Shown piece after piece: positions 8,982 through 17,785 of a stretch of DNA of 64,000 nucleotides. Each line of letters opens with the position of its first letter. Position 1 is the stretch's first letter. The position numbers and the translations under genes are program-made. Under the pieces are notes generated by a model, which was not told the DNA's origin, searched no databases, and saw only the letters and a program-made list of their open reading frames with translations. Origin of the DNA: Hyphomicrobiales bacterium (GTDB taxonomy: Bacteria; Pseudomonadota; Alphaproteobacteria; Rhizobiales; Rhizobiaceae); the NCBI GenBank assembly GCA_900470195.1, contig UEIJ01000033.1, positions 1 through 64,000 of the forward strand, read 5' to 3'.

Positions 8982-9775
8982 GCGGAAATGCGATCAGCGT
9001 TCGCGATCTCACTAAAACCTTCGGTGGCGGACGAACACTTCTGGGTAAAGAGCGTCACAAGGTCGAGGCGGTTAAAAATGTTTCGTTCGATCTTGGAAGC
9101 GGTGAGACACTGGCGATTGTCGGTGAAAGCGGATCGGGCAAAAGCACGCTCGCCAGAATGCTCGTCGGGTTGACAGAACCGACGGGCGGTACGATGACGA
9201 TTGCTGGACGCGATGCGCATGAACTGCGAAATTCCGGTGCTCAGGCATTCGGCAAGGTCATACAATATGTGTTTCAGGACCCTGTCGCTTCACTTAATCC
9301 CAGAAAGACGATCCGACAGATACTGGAAACACCACTGAAGCTTCTGGGCGGGCTGGATTCAGCTCAGTGCCAGCAACGCATGATCCAGTTGCTGGACGCC
9401 GTTCAGATGCCCAAGGATACGCTGGAACGCTATCCGCACGAATTCTCCGGCGGGCAGGCTCAACGTATCGCCATTGCGCGCACGCTGGCCGCTGAAGCGG
9501 AAATCGTGGTGCTCGATGAACCAGTTAGCGCGCTTGATGTCTCAGTTCAGGCACAGGTTCTTCTGCTTCTGGATCAACTGAAGAAAGAGTTTGGTCTCTC
9601 TTATCTCTTCATCAGTCATGACCTTGCCGTGGTGGAAGCCATCTCCGACAGGGTTGCGGTTATGTACTTCGGGGAGATCGTTGAAGAAACAACCGCAAGC
9701 GCTCTTTTTGCCAGACCTGAACATGCCTATACACGACAACTCGTGGAAAGCGCGCCGCGCATAAGGAGAGAGTAG
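8978..9775 (+). CDS. Peptide ABC transporter ATP-binding protein (DppF-like)
   Basis: The 265-residue cytosolic ATPase is the second nucleotide-binding subunit of the importer. It shows Walker [10 protein letters not shown] near residue 48, Q-loop YVFQDPVASLNPR, signature FSGGQAQR, Walker B IVVLDEPVSALD and the HDLAVV switch. It starts 4 bases inside the stop of the fusion gene. Together with the binding protein, DppB-like permease and fusion protein, all functions of a peptide importer are present, with five polypeptide functions in four genes. It is a little shorter than typical DppF, ending soon after the HAYTRQLV segment. Confidence 0.9.
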   Translation: MSGNAISVRDLTKTFGGGRTLLGKERHKVEAVKNVSFDLGSGETLAIVGESGSGKSTLARMLVGLTEPTGGTMTIAGRDAHELRNSGAQAFGKVIQYVFQDPVASLNPRKTIRQILETPLKLLGGLDSAQCQQRMIQLLDAVQMPKDTLERYPHEFSGGQAQRIAIARTLAAEAEIVVLDEPVSALDVSVQAQVLLLLDQLKKEFGLSYLFISHDLAVVEAISDRVAVMYFGEIVEETTASALFARPEHAYTRQLVESAPRIRRE

Positions 9776-9781
9776 CAAGAT

Positions 9782-10561
9782 ATGGTCAGAATGGGCCGGA
9801 ATTCCGATCACGAACCGCAATCGCGCGCGAGGGCGGCAAAGGTCCGTCGGCGACCGGAAGAGATTGCCGACCGTATCAAGGATGTTATCCGTTCCGATGC
9901 ATTGAGGCCGGGAGATCGACTGCCACAGGAAAAGGAACTGATTGACCAGTTCAAGGCCGCCAAGGGCACTGTGCGCGAAGCGATGAAGGCGCTGGAGACG
10001 CAGGGTCTGATTTTTACGCGCAGCGGTCCCGGCGGCGGGGCTTTTGTGGCCGAACCTTCCGCCCAGCACGCAATGGAAATGCTTGGAAGCTATTTCTTTT
10101 TCGATCAGCCGAGCTTTGCCGAAGTTTACGCTATCCGTAAGCTTCTCGAACCGGAGGTTGCTGCTCTCTTGTCCGGCAGATTGACTGGTGACGACATTGC
10201 TCGGCTGGAAAATGCGATGCGGGTCTACGATCGCCCGCCGGTCGATCTTGATGATCAATATCGCCAGCGCATTGCGGAACTTGATTTCCATTCCTTGCTG
10301 GCACAGCTTTGTCCGGACCGTCTGTTGGGCTTCATCTGCGGATTGACCCACAATCTGTTGCGAAGCCTGCCAATAGCGCGCGCGATCTACGCTGATCCGA
10401 CACCGGCTTCGCGCGAAGAAGGACTTATCTTCCAGCACCAATTGCTTGCAGCGCTTGTCGAAAATCGCAGCGAGGATGCGCGCCGTATAACGTTTGAGCA
10501 TATGGTTTCCGCTGAAAACTATATGCTTTCCAAGGCGAATTTAGTCGGGAAAGCCACGTAG
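9782..10561 (+). CDS. GntR family (FadR/FCD-type) transcriptional regulator
   Basis: The 259-residue protein has an N-terminal winged HTH (about residues 22-90; RPGDRLPQEKELIDQF, then GTVREAMKALETQGL) and an all-helical C-terminal FCD-type ligand domain (about 110-250) with metal-ligand-like FHSLLAQLC and a late EHM segment. It follows the transporter ATPase by 6 bases and is probably co-transcribed. FadR-type regulators respond to small organic acids or related metabolites; here the ligand may be an imported peptide or glutamine derivative. ATGs at 9782 and 9791 are both possible; GGAGAG lies about 13 bases before the first. It stands between the importer and asnO, so it could control both. 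Confidence 0.85.
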   Translation: MVRMGRNSDHEPQSRARAAKVRRRPEEIADRIKDVIRSDALRPGDRLPQEKELIDQFKAAKGTVREAMKALETQGLIFTRSGPGGGAFVAEPSAQHAMEMLGSYFFFDQPSFAEVYAIRKLLEPEVAALLSGRLTGDDIARLENAMRVYDRPPVDLDDQYRQRIAELDFHSLLAQLCPDRLLGFICGLTHNLLRSLPIARAIYADPTPASREEGLIFQHQLLAALVENRSEDARRITFEHMVSAENYMLSKANLVGKAT

Positions 10562-10614
10562 TGGAAACGAAAAAGTTGGGAACAATCCCGGCGCTCCCGC
10601 ATTTGCAATTATGC

Positions 10615-10644
10615 AGGCCGCCGCCTTAACAGATGCGACGGCCT
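10615..10644 (+). terminator. Hairpin between the GntR gene and asnO (possible attenuator)
   Basis: AGGCCGCCGC (10615-10624) pairs with GCGACGGCCT (10635-10644) with one mismatch around a 10-base loop, followed by CATTTGTTT. The T-run is imperfect, so it may attenuate rather than end transcription before asnO, 40 bases downstream. Confidence 0.4.
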
Positions 10645-10684
10645 CATTTGTTTATGAAAGACAATGGAGGTTTCGACCCTTTTT

Positions 10685-12460
10685 ATGTGTGGTATTTGCG
10701 GAGAAGTCAGGTTTGACGGTGGTTCGCCGTCAGTTTCGGCAGTCTCGAAAATGGCGGATGTACTCAGTCCTCGCGGGCCCGATGCATCCGGGATTGTGAT
10801 CCGGGGCAATATCGGCTTCGGGCATCGAAGATTGAGAATCCTTGATCTTTCCGAAAAATCGCAGCAACCGATGATCGACGCCGACCTCGGTTTGACGCTT
10901 GTGTTCAATGGCTGCATCTATAATTTCCGCGAATTGCGCACAGAGCTGGAACAGAAGGGCTACAAGTTCTTCTCCGACGGTGACACAGAAGTCATTCTCA
11001 AGGCATGGCATGCATGGGGCGAAAGCTGTGTAACGCGTTTTCTTGGCATGTTCGCTTTCGCCATTCACGAACGTGATACCGGCAGGGTTATCCTCACGCG
11101 TGATCGGTTCGGCATCAAGCCGCTCTATATTGCCGAGGCGGAGGGTGCCTTGCGGTTCGCCTCTTCCTTGCCTGCTCTGGTTAAGGCAGGCGGCATCGAC
11201 ACCTCGATAGACCGCGCGGCCTTGCACAATTACATGAGCTTTCATGCCGTCGTGCCGCCACCGCGCACGATCTATAATGGTGTTCGAAAGCTTCCCCCGG
11301 CCACGATCCGTGTTTACGAACCGAATGGGCGCTTCACTGACCGTATTTATTGGCAGGCATCCTATCGGCGTCTGCCGGGTGACGGCGCGTTGAGCCGCGA
11401 GGAATGGCAGGAACAATTGCTCGATATGCTGCGCGTCGCTGTCAAGCGCCGGATGATTTCCGACGTCCCGGTTGGTGTGCTGCTGTCCGGCGGGGTGGAT
11501 TCCAGCCTGATCGTCGGTCTGCTTGCTGAGGCAGGTCAATCGGACCTGATGAGTTTTTCAGTTGGTTTTGAGGAAGCAAACGGGGAAAAAGGCGACGAAT
11601 TTGTCTATTCCGATCTGATCGCCGAGCATTTCGGGACCGAACATCATAAGATCTTTGTGCCTTCTGCAGACCTCATGGACGCCTTGCCGGGAACGATCGC
11701 GGCAATGTCCGAACCAATGGTGTCCTATGATAATGTCGGCTTCTACCTTCTTTCCAAGGAAGTTTCGAAGCATATCAAGGTTGTCCAGTCGGGACAGGGC
11801 GCGGATGAAGTGTTCGGCGGCTATCACTGGTATCCACCGCTAGTCGATTCCAACGATGTCGTCAGCGACTATGCCAAAGGGTTCCGTGACCGCTCGCACG
11901 ACGTTCTAGTCACGCAGCTATCGCCGGAATGGATGCCGGAACGTGATTACAGTCAGGACCTTCTGGAAGAACATCTGCTGCAGGATGGAGCGGATACGCC
12001 TGTCGACCGTGCGCTGCGGCTCGATACGAATGTGATGCTCGTGGACGATCCGGTCAAGCGCGTGGACAACATGACGATGGCCTGGGGGCTTGAAGCGCGG
12101 GTGCCGTTTCTGGATCATGAGCTGGTCGAGCTTGCCGCCCGCATTCCGCCGGAGGAAAAACTGCGTGACGGCGGCAAGGGTATCCTCAAGGATGTGGCGA
12201 GGAAGGTCGTTCCAAGCGAAGTGATCGACCGCAAGAAGGGATATTTCCCGGTTCCGCAGCTCAAATACATCGATGGCCCTTATCTCGATATGCTGCGAGA
12301 CGCCCTCTCTTCACAAAAGGCGAGGGAGCGCGGACTTTTCCAACGCGATTATCTTGAACGCCTGTTTGCAAAACCGTCCGAACACATAACGCCGTTGCGC
12401 GGTTCTGAGCTTTGGCAGGCTGGCCTCCTTGAAATGTGGCTGCAAACGCAGGAGGCATGA
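10685..12460 (+). CDS. asnO: N-acetylglutaminylglutamine amidotransferase
   Basis: This 591-residue enzyme has asparagine-synthase architecture: a class II glutamine amidotransferase domain (residues 2-215, N-terminal nucleophile Cys2 after Met removal, MCGICGEVRF) and a synthase domain (about 230-590) with the pyrophosphate loop LLSGGVDSS. The dipeptide pathway (Sagot and colleagues, PNAS 2010) uses AsnO to amidate N-acetylglutaminylglutamine, giving the osmoprotectant NAGGN. The start at 10685 is required to expose Cys2; an ATG 21 bases upstream would add seven residues and inactivate the glutaminase. GGAGG lies 14 bases before the chosen start, a rather long gap. One base separates its stop from the ngg start. 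Confidence 0.93.
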   Translation: MCGICGEVRFDGGSPSVSAVSKMADVLSPRGPDASGIVIRGNIGFGHRRLRILDLSEKSQQPMIDADLGLTLVFNGCIYNFRELRTELEQKGYKFFSDGDTEVILKAWHAWGESCVTRFLGMFAFAIHERDTGRVILTRDRFGIKPLYIAEAEGALRFASSLPALVKAGGIDTSIDRAALHNYMSFHAVVPPPRTIYNGVRKLPPATIRVYEPNGRFTDRIYWQASYRRLPGDGALSREEWQEQLLDMLRVAVKRRMISDVPVGVLLSGGVDSSLIVGLLAEAGQSDLMSFSVGFEEANGEKGDEFVYSDLIAEHFGTEHHKIFVPSADLMDALPGTIAAMSEPMVSYDNVGFYLLSKEVSKHIKVVQSGQGADEVFGGYHWYPPLVDSNDVVSDYAKGFRDRSHDVLVTQLSPEWMPERDYSQDLLEEHLLQDGADTPVDRALRLDTNVMLVDDPVKRVDNMTMAWGLEARVPFLDHELVELAARIPPEEKLRDGGKGILKDVARKVVPSEVIDRKKGYFPVPQLKYIDGPYLDMLRDALSSQKARERGLFQRDYLERLFAKPSEHITPLRGSELWQAGLLEMWLQTQEA

Positions 12461-12461
12461 A

Positions 12462-14273
12462 ATGCGGAAAACCGGTGAGGTGGATATGACCCGGCAGAAA
12501 GCGAAAGGTCGCAAAGCCTTTTCGCACCGTCTAACGCGCTTGCGTACGCCTGAAAGCGCAGGCTTTTATCAGGAACATGCGCACGGCCATGACAAGGCGG
12601 GAAGCGAAGATCGCAAGCAGGATATGGTTGTCGATTGTGGCTGGGGTCGGCTGCTCTTCGCGCAGACCTTCGAAACCAATGAGGCCATTGTGGAAGCTTT
12701 GCGGGCGGAAGCACCAGCAAGCCGCGATATCGTCTTTTACGTCAGCGATCCTCATGTGCTGCTGTCGCTCGCACCACACGAGATATTTCTCGATCCGTCG
12801 CATACGTATCGGATTGAACTTGCTACCTATCGCCCGGGCGGGCGGCGGACACGCGGCATAACCATCCGTCGTGCAGTCTCCGAAGTGGACGCGGAAGGCA
12901 TCAACGCCGTCTATGCGGCCTGTGGCATGGTTCAACTGCGTCCCGACTTTTTCTCATCGGAGCGAGACAACCGTGCTGTTACCTATTTTGTGGCTCAGGA
13001 CGATGCTACCGGCGAAATTGTTGGCACTGTGACGGGTATCGATCATCAGCGTCTTTTCGACGATCCTGATCGCAGTGCTTCGCTCTGGTGTCTTGCGGTC
13101 CATCCGCAAGCACGACAGCCCGGTATTGGCGAAAAACTGGTGCGTAAACTTGCCGAGCATTTTCAGGCTCGTGGTTTGAGCCATATCGATCTATCGGTTC
13201 TGCACGACAATGAGAATGCTATAAGGCTCTATGAAAAGTTGAAGTTTCGCCGTGTTCCGCTCTTCGCGATCAAGCGCAAGAACGCAATAAATGAGAAGTT
13301 CTTCGCCTCACATCTGGAATCCTTTGACGCGCTCAATCCCTATGCCCGCATCATTATTGATGAAGCGGTGCGCCGTGGTGTTCAGGTTGAAGTGACCGAT
13401 GCCGATGGTGGCTTTTTCCGTCTCTCCTATGGCGGACGCTCGGTTCATTGTCGTGAGAGCCTATCTGAAATGACATCTGGTGTCGCAATGTCGATCTGTG
13501 ACGACAAGGCCGTGACGCGGCGTGTCGTCGAGAAGGCGGGTTTGACAGTGCCGGAGCAGATTGCCGCCGAAGCGAATGACGGTGCGCTGGAAGATTTTCT
13601 AAAGCATCACGGCAAGCTGGTGGTGAAACCAGCCCGGGGCGAACAGGGAAGAGGCATTTCCATCGGGATTTCGACCATGAAAGACCTGCGAACGGCGATC
13701 AAACAGGCGCGAACCGTGTGCGACCGTGTACTGCTGGAGGCGTGTTTTGAAGGCGAGGACCTTCGGCTGGTGATAATAGACTACCAGCTCGTTGCAGCTG
13801 CAGTTCGCCGCCCGCCACGGGTGGTCGGCGATGGCAAAGCAACAATCCGCAAGCTTATCGAGATACAATCCCGCAGACGCGCTGCGGCGACAGGCGGAGA
13901 AAGCCGTATTCCTGTAGATGCTGAAACGAAAAGATGCCTAGAGGAACAAGGTCTGTCGCTCGATTCTGTTTTGGAGGATCATCGCGAAATTACGGTCCGC
14001 AAGGCGGCCAATCTTCATACAGGCGGTACGATCCACGACGTTACAGCTACTGTTCATAGAGACCTTGTTGATGCTGCCTGTAAGGCTGCCCGGGCAATCG
14101 GTATTCCCGTTGTCGGGATCGATTTCATGGTCAAGCAACCCAAAAACCCGGATTATATCTTCGTTGAAGCCAATGAGCGTCCGGGGCTTGCTAATCATGA
14201 GCCCCAACCGACTGCCGCAAGATTTCTCGATTTGTTGTTTCCTGGATCAAGAGGTTATGTTGCAAAAATTTGA
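12462..14273 (+). CDS. ngg: N-acetylglutaminylglutamine synthetase (GNAT + ATP-grasp)
   Basis: The 603-residue product joins a GNAT acetyltransferase domain (about 140-280; SLWCLAVHPQARQPGIGEKL acetyl-CoA loop) to an ATP-grasp ligase domain (about 335-595; VVKPARGEQGRGISIG, later EANERPGL metal-binding motif). The family N-acetylates glutamine and ligates a second glutamine, making the dipeptide that AsnO amidates. The ATG at 12462 has AGGAGG 6 bases upstream; 12486 is an alternative with GAGG. The last residues (GYVAKI) are encoded by the terminal repeat of the adjacent IS6-family element, so the native C-terminus has probably been replaced. The ATP-grasp motifs are intact, so activity is likely retained. 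Confidence 0.9.
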   Translation: MRKTGEVDMTRQKAKGRKAFSHRLTRLRTPESAGFYQEHAHGHDKAGSEDRKQDMVVDCGWGRLLFAQTFETNEAIVEALRAEAPASRDIVFYVSDPHVLLSLAPHEIFLDPSHTYRIELATYRPGGRRTRGITIRRAVSEVDAEGINAVYAACGMVQLRPDFFSSERDNRAVTYFVAQDDATGEIVGTVTGIDHQRLFDDPDRSASLWCLAVHPQARQPGIGEKLVRKLAEHFQARGLSHIDLSVLHDNENAIRLYEKLKFRRVPLFAIKRKNAINEKFFASHLESFDALNPYARIIIDEAVRRGVQVEVTDADGGFFRLSYGGRSVHCRESLSEMTSGVAMSICDDKAVTRRVVEKAGLTVPEQIAAEANDGALEDFLKHHGKLVVKPARGEQGRGISIGISTMKDLRTAIKQARTVCDRVLLEACFEGEDLRLVIIDYQLVAAAVRRPPRVVGDGKATIRKLIEIQSRRRAAATGGESRIPVDAETKRCLEEQGLSLDSVLEDHREITVRKAANLHTGGTIHDVTATVHRDLVDAACKAARAIGIPVVGIDFMVKQPKNPDYIFVEANERPGLANHEPQPTAARFLDLLFPGSRGYVAKI

Positions 14274-15065
14274 CTTGAACGGAGCGCGGCCTAATTCAGG
14301 ACGCAGTTATGCCGCGAGTGCTTCAAACTGTTGTTTGATAGAAAGTGTATTTGCCGCTGAAAAGACGCCTTGCTGCTTACGCATCATGTGAATGAGTTCG
14401 ATACCGGCGAGCGTTATGGCGGCAGCGGTTTCTGACTTGAAACCGAGCATTGAGCGTATCCGTCGTTTGATGCGACGGTGATCCTGCTCAATCCTATTGT
14501 TCATATATTTGCTGGAACGAATGACAATCGGTTTGCCAGTCTGTCTAAGTCGGCTCTCTGCATCACATTGCAGAATCGCAATCCTGTTGGTCTCGCTTCC
14601 ATCAATGGTAACTCGTTCTGGCATGCCATGGCGGGCCAGTGCCTTGCGTATAAAACGTTTAGCAGCAGTCAGATCACGATGTTTGCTGAAATAGAACTCA
14701 ACCGTATCGCCATTGCTGTCAATCGCACGATACAGATACAGCCACTCACCTTTAACCTTGATATACGTCTCGTCAAGGTTCCATTTGCGCGTGACCTGAC
14801 GCTTCTTCCGATTAAAACGTTCAAGCAGTTTTGGGCTAAAGCAGATGACCCAACGATGGACGGTTGAGTGATCGAGATCGATGCCACGTTCCGCCATCAT
14901 TTCCTTCAGATTGCGCAGGCTCAAATTGTAAGCCAGATACCACCGAACGCACAGAAGTATGACTGACTTATCGAAATGGCGACCTTTAAACATCTAAAAT
15001 ACTCGGCTGATTGAAAGCCAAGAGACTATCACCTCATTCATTGATGAAAAGTTTGCAACAGAAAC
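14253..15065 (-). mobile_element. IS6-family insertion sequence
   Basis: An 813-base element contains a single transposase gene on the minus strand. The left end reads GGTTATGTTGCAAAAATTTG (14253-14272) and the right end, on the other strand, GTTTCTGTTGCAAACTTTTC (15065-15046); both carry the TGTTGCAAA core of IS6 terminal repeats, with differences in the outer bases and inner part. The 8 bases flanking the left (GATCAAGA) and right (GCTTTGCG) ends do not match, so no target duplication remains. This suggests a deletion or recombination after insertion. The left end lies inside the 3' end of ngg. Confidence 0.85.
14307..14993 (-). CDS. IS6-family DDE transposase
   Basis: The 228-residue protein is a full-length IS6-family transposase (usual length about 230). 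The N-terminal helix-turn-helix region includes RNLKEMMAERGIDLDHSTVHRW-like wording. Catalytic acids are visible as Asp in WNLDETYIKVKGEW, Asp in VTIDGSETN and Glu in NNRIEQDHRRIKRR. The replacement of the usual TDG-(A/P)-xY by IDGSETN is a normal variant. The reading frame has no disruption, so the copy may be active. No other copy is seen in the window. Confidence 0.92.
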   Translation of the reverse strand: MFKGRHFDKSVILLCVRWYLAYNLSLRNLKEMMAERGIDLDHSTVHRWVICFSPKLLERFNRKKRQVTRKWNLDETYIKVKGEWLYLYRAIDSNGDTVEFYFSKHRDLTAAKRFIRKALARHGMPERVTIDGSETNRIAILQCDAESRLRQTGKPIVIRSSKYMNNRIEQDHRRIKRRIRSMLGFKSETAAAITLAGIELIHMMRKQQGVFSAANTLSIKQQFEALAA

Positions 15066-15085
15066 GCTTTGCGTGCCATCGAATC

Positions 15086-15098
15086 TTGACTGGCAATC
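15086..15098 (+). repeat. Dispersed 13-bp motif, copy 1
   Basis: TTGACTGGCAATC lies 21 bases beyond the right end of the IS element, in the 229-base gap before ridA. Identical copies are at 25768, 50927 and 61593. Function unknown. Confidence 0.6.
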
Positions 15099-15294
15099 GA
15101 ACGCCCGCTTCTGACGGCAAATTGCTGTCCACTGCGACTTTTCAGCTAGCATTAGCGTTGAACGCGTCTTCCAAACTTATAATGATAAATATCAAGTCCC
15201 CAGCCAAATTTGCCTTACATGTCCAAGTCTAAGGACTTTAAATCTAAGACTTGAATGTAGCTCAGCACTTTAGGCAGACCGTAGGAATGGTGCC

Positions 15295-15675
15295 TTACTT
15301 TGCGACTGAAGCTGTAATTTCAATCTCCACTTTTGCGCCACTCGCAGGAATTTGGCAGATGAGAAATGTGCTGGTCGGACGAATGTCTTTGAACACTTCA
15401 CCAAGCACTGGCGTTACAGCATCGGCGGCTTCAAGATCGGTGACGTAAACCCGGCTGGCGACGGCGTGAGCAAGGCTTGCCCCAGCCTTCTTCAAAACGT
15501 CGTCAATATCAGCGAGCGCATTGCGTGCCTGTTGCGCTGCATCCGAAGGGAAGGTGCCCGTTGATTTATCACGGCCAGTGGTGCCGGAGACATAGATTGT
15601 GCTTCCATCTATAACGGCTTTGGCATATCCGGCGATTGCTTCCGAAGGTTGACCGGAAAAAATTCTCTGGGCCAT
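15295..15675 (-). CDS. RidA family (YjgF/YER057c/UK114) deaminase
   Basis: The 126-residue protein belongs to the RidA superfamily, which forms trimers and hydrolyses reactive enamine/imine intermediates. The VIDGSTIYVSGTTG opening, the SRVYVTD segment with its conserved Arg near residue 95, and the IEITASVAK ending are characteristic. The ATG at 15675 has GGAGA upstream; a further ATG at 15705 lacks one. It is the last gene of the minus-strand operon, 72 bases after a DadA-like FAD oxidase. Such oxidases release imino acids, the classic RidA substrates, so the pairing makes biochemical sense. Whether it belongs to RidA proper or to a Rid1-7 subgroup cannot be decided by eye. Confidence 0.85.
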   Translation of the reverse strand: MAQRIFSGQPSEAIAGYAKAVIDGSTIYVSGTTGRDKSTGTFPSDAAQQARNALADIDDVLKKAGASLAHAVASRVYVTDLEAADAVTPVLGEVFKDIRPTSTFLICQIPASGAKVEIEITASVAK

Positions 15676-15747
15676 TCTTGCGTCTCCAAGTCTCTTATAA
15701 TTCATTGTGTTGTGTAGGGGGTGGCGGTTCTGGTTGCACCCAGTTGG

Positions 15748-17019
15748 TTAGAAACGAGCAGGCGACAGACCCGCTATATCTACTGAAGACGGGCGTCCTT
15801 GAGCCAGCTCCGCCATGACTTTTCCAGCCATTGGCCCCAGCCCGAAACCGTGTCCGCTGAAGCCCGTCGCCACCAGAAGTCCATCGATGCACTCCACATG
15901 GCCCATAACCGGGATCACGTCGGGAAGTGTGTCGATGATGCCGGCCCAGACCGCTTCGATTTCGAGATCAGCGATCGCCGGTATGAAGCCCCGTATTTCG
16001 TCATGCGCCTGCTGCACACGATAATACGCAGGTTCAACCGCCTCGGTCGTCGGTGCAATATCAGCAATCGCCAGCACAGGCCGCGAGGGCGCAAGTTTTT
16101 GCAGTGGGCTGAGATAATTGATGCGTGCTGCGTCGGGGTTGTTTTTACGTGTTTCTTTGTAGTGACGCATGGTGCGCCAGGAATCGAGGCGCACGTCATA
16201 TTCGCCGCCGGCCACCGAAAAGACGAATGCTCCACGCGCATCCTGACGAATGCCGGTCAGTGGCAGTGAAATGCATGGATTGACGGTGAGGCTTGCTGCC
16301 GGGACCGTGCGGGCCACGGTCGCTCGTATTCTTTCCTGCGGGAGATTGTATCCAACCGCGCGAAGCATCTTGGAGCTTTCGGTGCCCGCAGCACACAGCA
16401 CCTGATCTGCGCGATAAAGCTTGCGATCAATCCAGACGCCGTGGACATGTCCAGCCTGAAGGTCTAGCCGCGTCACGCGTCCACCAAGGATCACGGAAAC
16501 ACCGGCTTCTACTGCCGCTTCAAACATGGCTCGGCTTGCCCGGCTCGGTTCGGCACGCCCGTCTGATGCCGTAAACATCGCCCCGCGCACGTCAGCCTTG
16601 TCTGAGATAAGCGGGAGTTTTTCACGAATTTGCGCTTGTGTGAGCAGAACCGTGTCCAACCCAAACTGTGTGGCTTTGGATTGCCAATTGGCCTGGTTGG
16701 CAAGGTCACCGTCACTGGTGGCAAGGACCACGTTGCCGCCACGAAGCCAGCCCACTTTACGGCCCAGATCCTGCTCCAGCCCTTCCCACAGGTTGAGAGA
16801 AGCCATGGCCAGCGGAAGCTCGCGAAAGTCACGGCCCTGCTGACGTACAAAGCCAAGATTTCGGCCGGATTGTCTGGATCCCGGTGTATCACGCTCGACA
16901 ATCAGCACACGCAAGCCTGATCGTGCGGCATAAAGAGCCGTTGAACATCCGACTATACCGCCGCCAACGATGATCAGGTCCCATTTGTCCGAAGAATGCG
17001 CCTTGTGCGGAACAGTCAT
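15748..17019 (-). CDS. DadA/DAO-family FAD-dependent amine or amino acid oxidoreductase
   Basis: This 423-residue flavoprotein has an N-terminal Rossmann FAD site (LIIVGGGIVGCSTALYAARS, residues 15-34), the family motif SRQSGRNLGFVRQQGRD near 48-64, and the C-terminal DVIPVMGHVECIDGLLVATG-like FAD-binding segment near 375-395. Members remove an amino group oxidatively from D-amino acids, glycine derivatives, sarcosine or polyamine derivatives. Its start abuts the end of the ABC ATPase gene, so it belongs to the same operon as an amino-acid-type importer and RidA. The substrate is probably the imported nitrogen compound. No signal peptide is seen, so it acts in the cytosol, perhaps membrane-associated. 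Confidence 0.85.
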   Translation of the reverse strand: MTVPHKAHSSDKWDLIIVGGGIVGCSTALYAARSGLRVLIVERDTPGSRQSGRNLGFVRQQGRDFRELPLAMASLNLWEGLEQDLGRKVGWLRGGNVVLATSDGDLANQANWQSKATQFGLDTVLLTQAQIREKLPLISDKADVRGAMFTASDGRAEPSRASRAMFEAAVEAGVSVILGGRVTRLDLQAGHVHGVWIDRKLYRADQVLCAAGTESSKMLRAVGYNLPQERIRATVARTVPAASLTVNPCISLPLTGIRQDARGAFVFSVAGGEYDVRLDSWRTMRHYKETRKNNPDAARINYLSPLQKLAPSRPVLAIADIAPTTEAVEPAYYRVQQAHDEIRGFIPAIADLEIEAVWAGIIDTLPDVIPVMGHVECIDGLLVATGFSGHGFGLGPMAGKVMAELAQGRPSSVDIAGLSPARF

Positions 17020-17784
17020 CTAGTGAACCTTGGAAAGGAAAGAGCGGGTTCGCTCAAATGCGGGATTATCCAATATTTCCGCCGGAGCGCCACATTCGAC
17101 AATCTGGCCCGCCTGCATGAATGCAATCCGATTGCAGACATCGCGTGCAAACGACATTTCGTGCGTCACCACCATCATTGTCAGGCCATCTGCTGCCAGC
17201 GACCGCATGACGTCCAGCACTTCCCCCACCAGTTCGGGATCAAGTGCACTGGTCGGTTCATCGAAAAGCAGGACCTTGGGCTTCATTGCCAAGGCGCGTG
17301 CAATGGCAACGCGTTGCTGCTGACCTCCAGATAACATACGGGGATAATGGTTTAATTTATCGGCCAACCCCACGCGAGCCAACAGTTCGCAGGCCTTTTT
17401 CTCGGCCTCGCGTTTTGGAACTCCCAGCACATGGACGGGCGCTTCGATAACGTTTTCGAGTGCTGTTTTATGGCCAAAGAGGTTGAAGTTCTGAAACACC
17501 ATGCCGATCCGGGCACGTTGGCAGGCAATCAGCTTTTCTGGTAGTTCGTGCGCAAAATTGCCTTCGCGCCGGTAGCCGATTAACTCGCCGTCCACCGTAA
17601 TACTACCTTGCTCAATGCGCTCCAGATGATTCACGCAGCGCAGCAGCGTCGACTTTCCTGACCCCGACGGGCCGATCAGACTGATCACCTCACCAGCGTC
17701 CACTTCAAGGTTGATGTTACTGAGAACAGTCATGCTGCCGTAATTTTTCGATACCCGGTCAAAGACAATCATCGGATCAGACAT
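17020..17784 (-). CDS. Polar amino acid ABC transporter ATP-binding protein
   Basis: The 254-residue ATPase is of the GlnQ/HisP type. Walker A is GPSGSGKST (about residue 38), followed by LLRCVNHLE, the Q-loop GMVFQNFNLFGHKT, signature LSGGQQQR, Walker B VLLFDEPTSALD and switch VTHEMSFA. The ATG at 17784 (MSDPMIVF) starts 2 bases past the permease stop, better than an upstream start that would add 33 residues overlapping the permease. It energises uptake with the permease and binding protein of the same operon. The HisP/GlnQ group handles amino acids, opines and related amino compounds. Confidence 0.92.
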   Translation of the reverse strand: MSDPMIVFDRVSKNYGSMTVLSNINLEVDAGEVISLIGPSGSGKSTLLRCVNHLERIEQGSITVDGELIGYRREGNFAHELPEKLIACQRARIGMVFQNFNLFGHKTALENVIEAPVHVLGVPKREAEKKACELLARVGLADKLNHYPRMLSGGQQQRVAIARALAMKPKVLLFDEPTSALDPELVGEVLDVMRSLAADGLTMMVVTHEMSFARDVCNRIAFMQAGQIVECGAPAEILDNPAFERTRSFLSKVH

Positions 17785-17785
17785 A

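Noticed and set aside
9542-10501. Long minus-strand frame opposite the DppF-like and GntR genes.
   Set aside because: It spans two real genes on the other strand and its translation has no recognisable motif.
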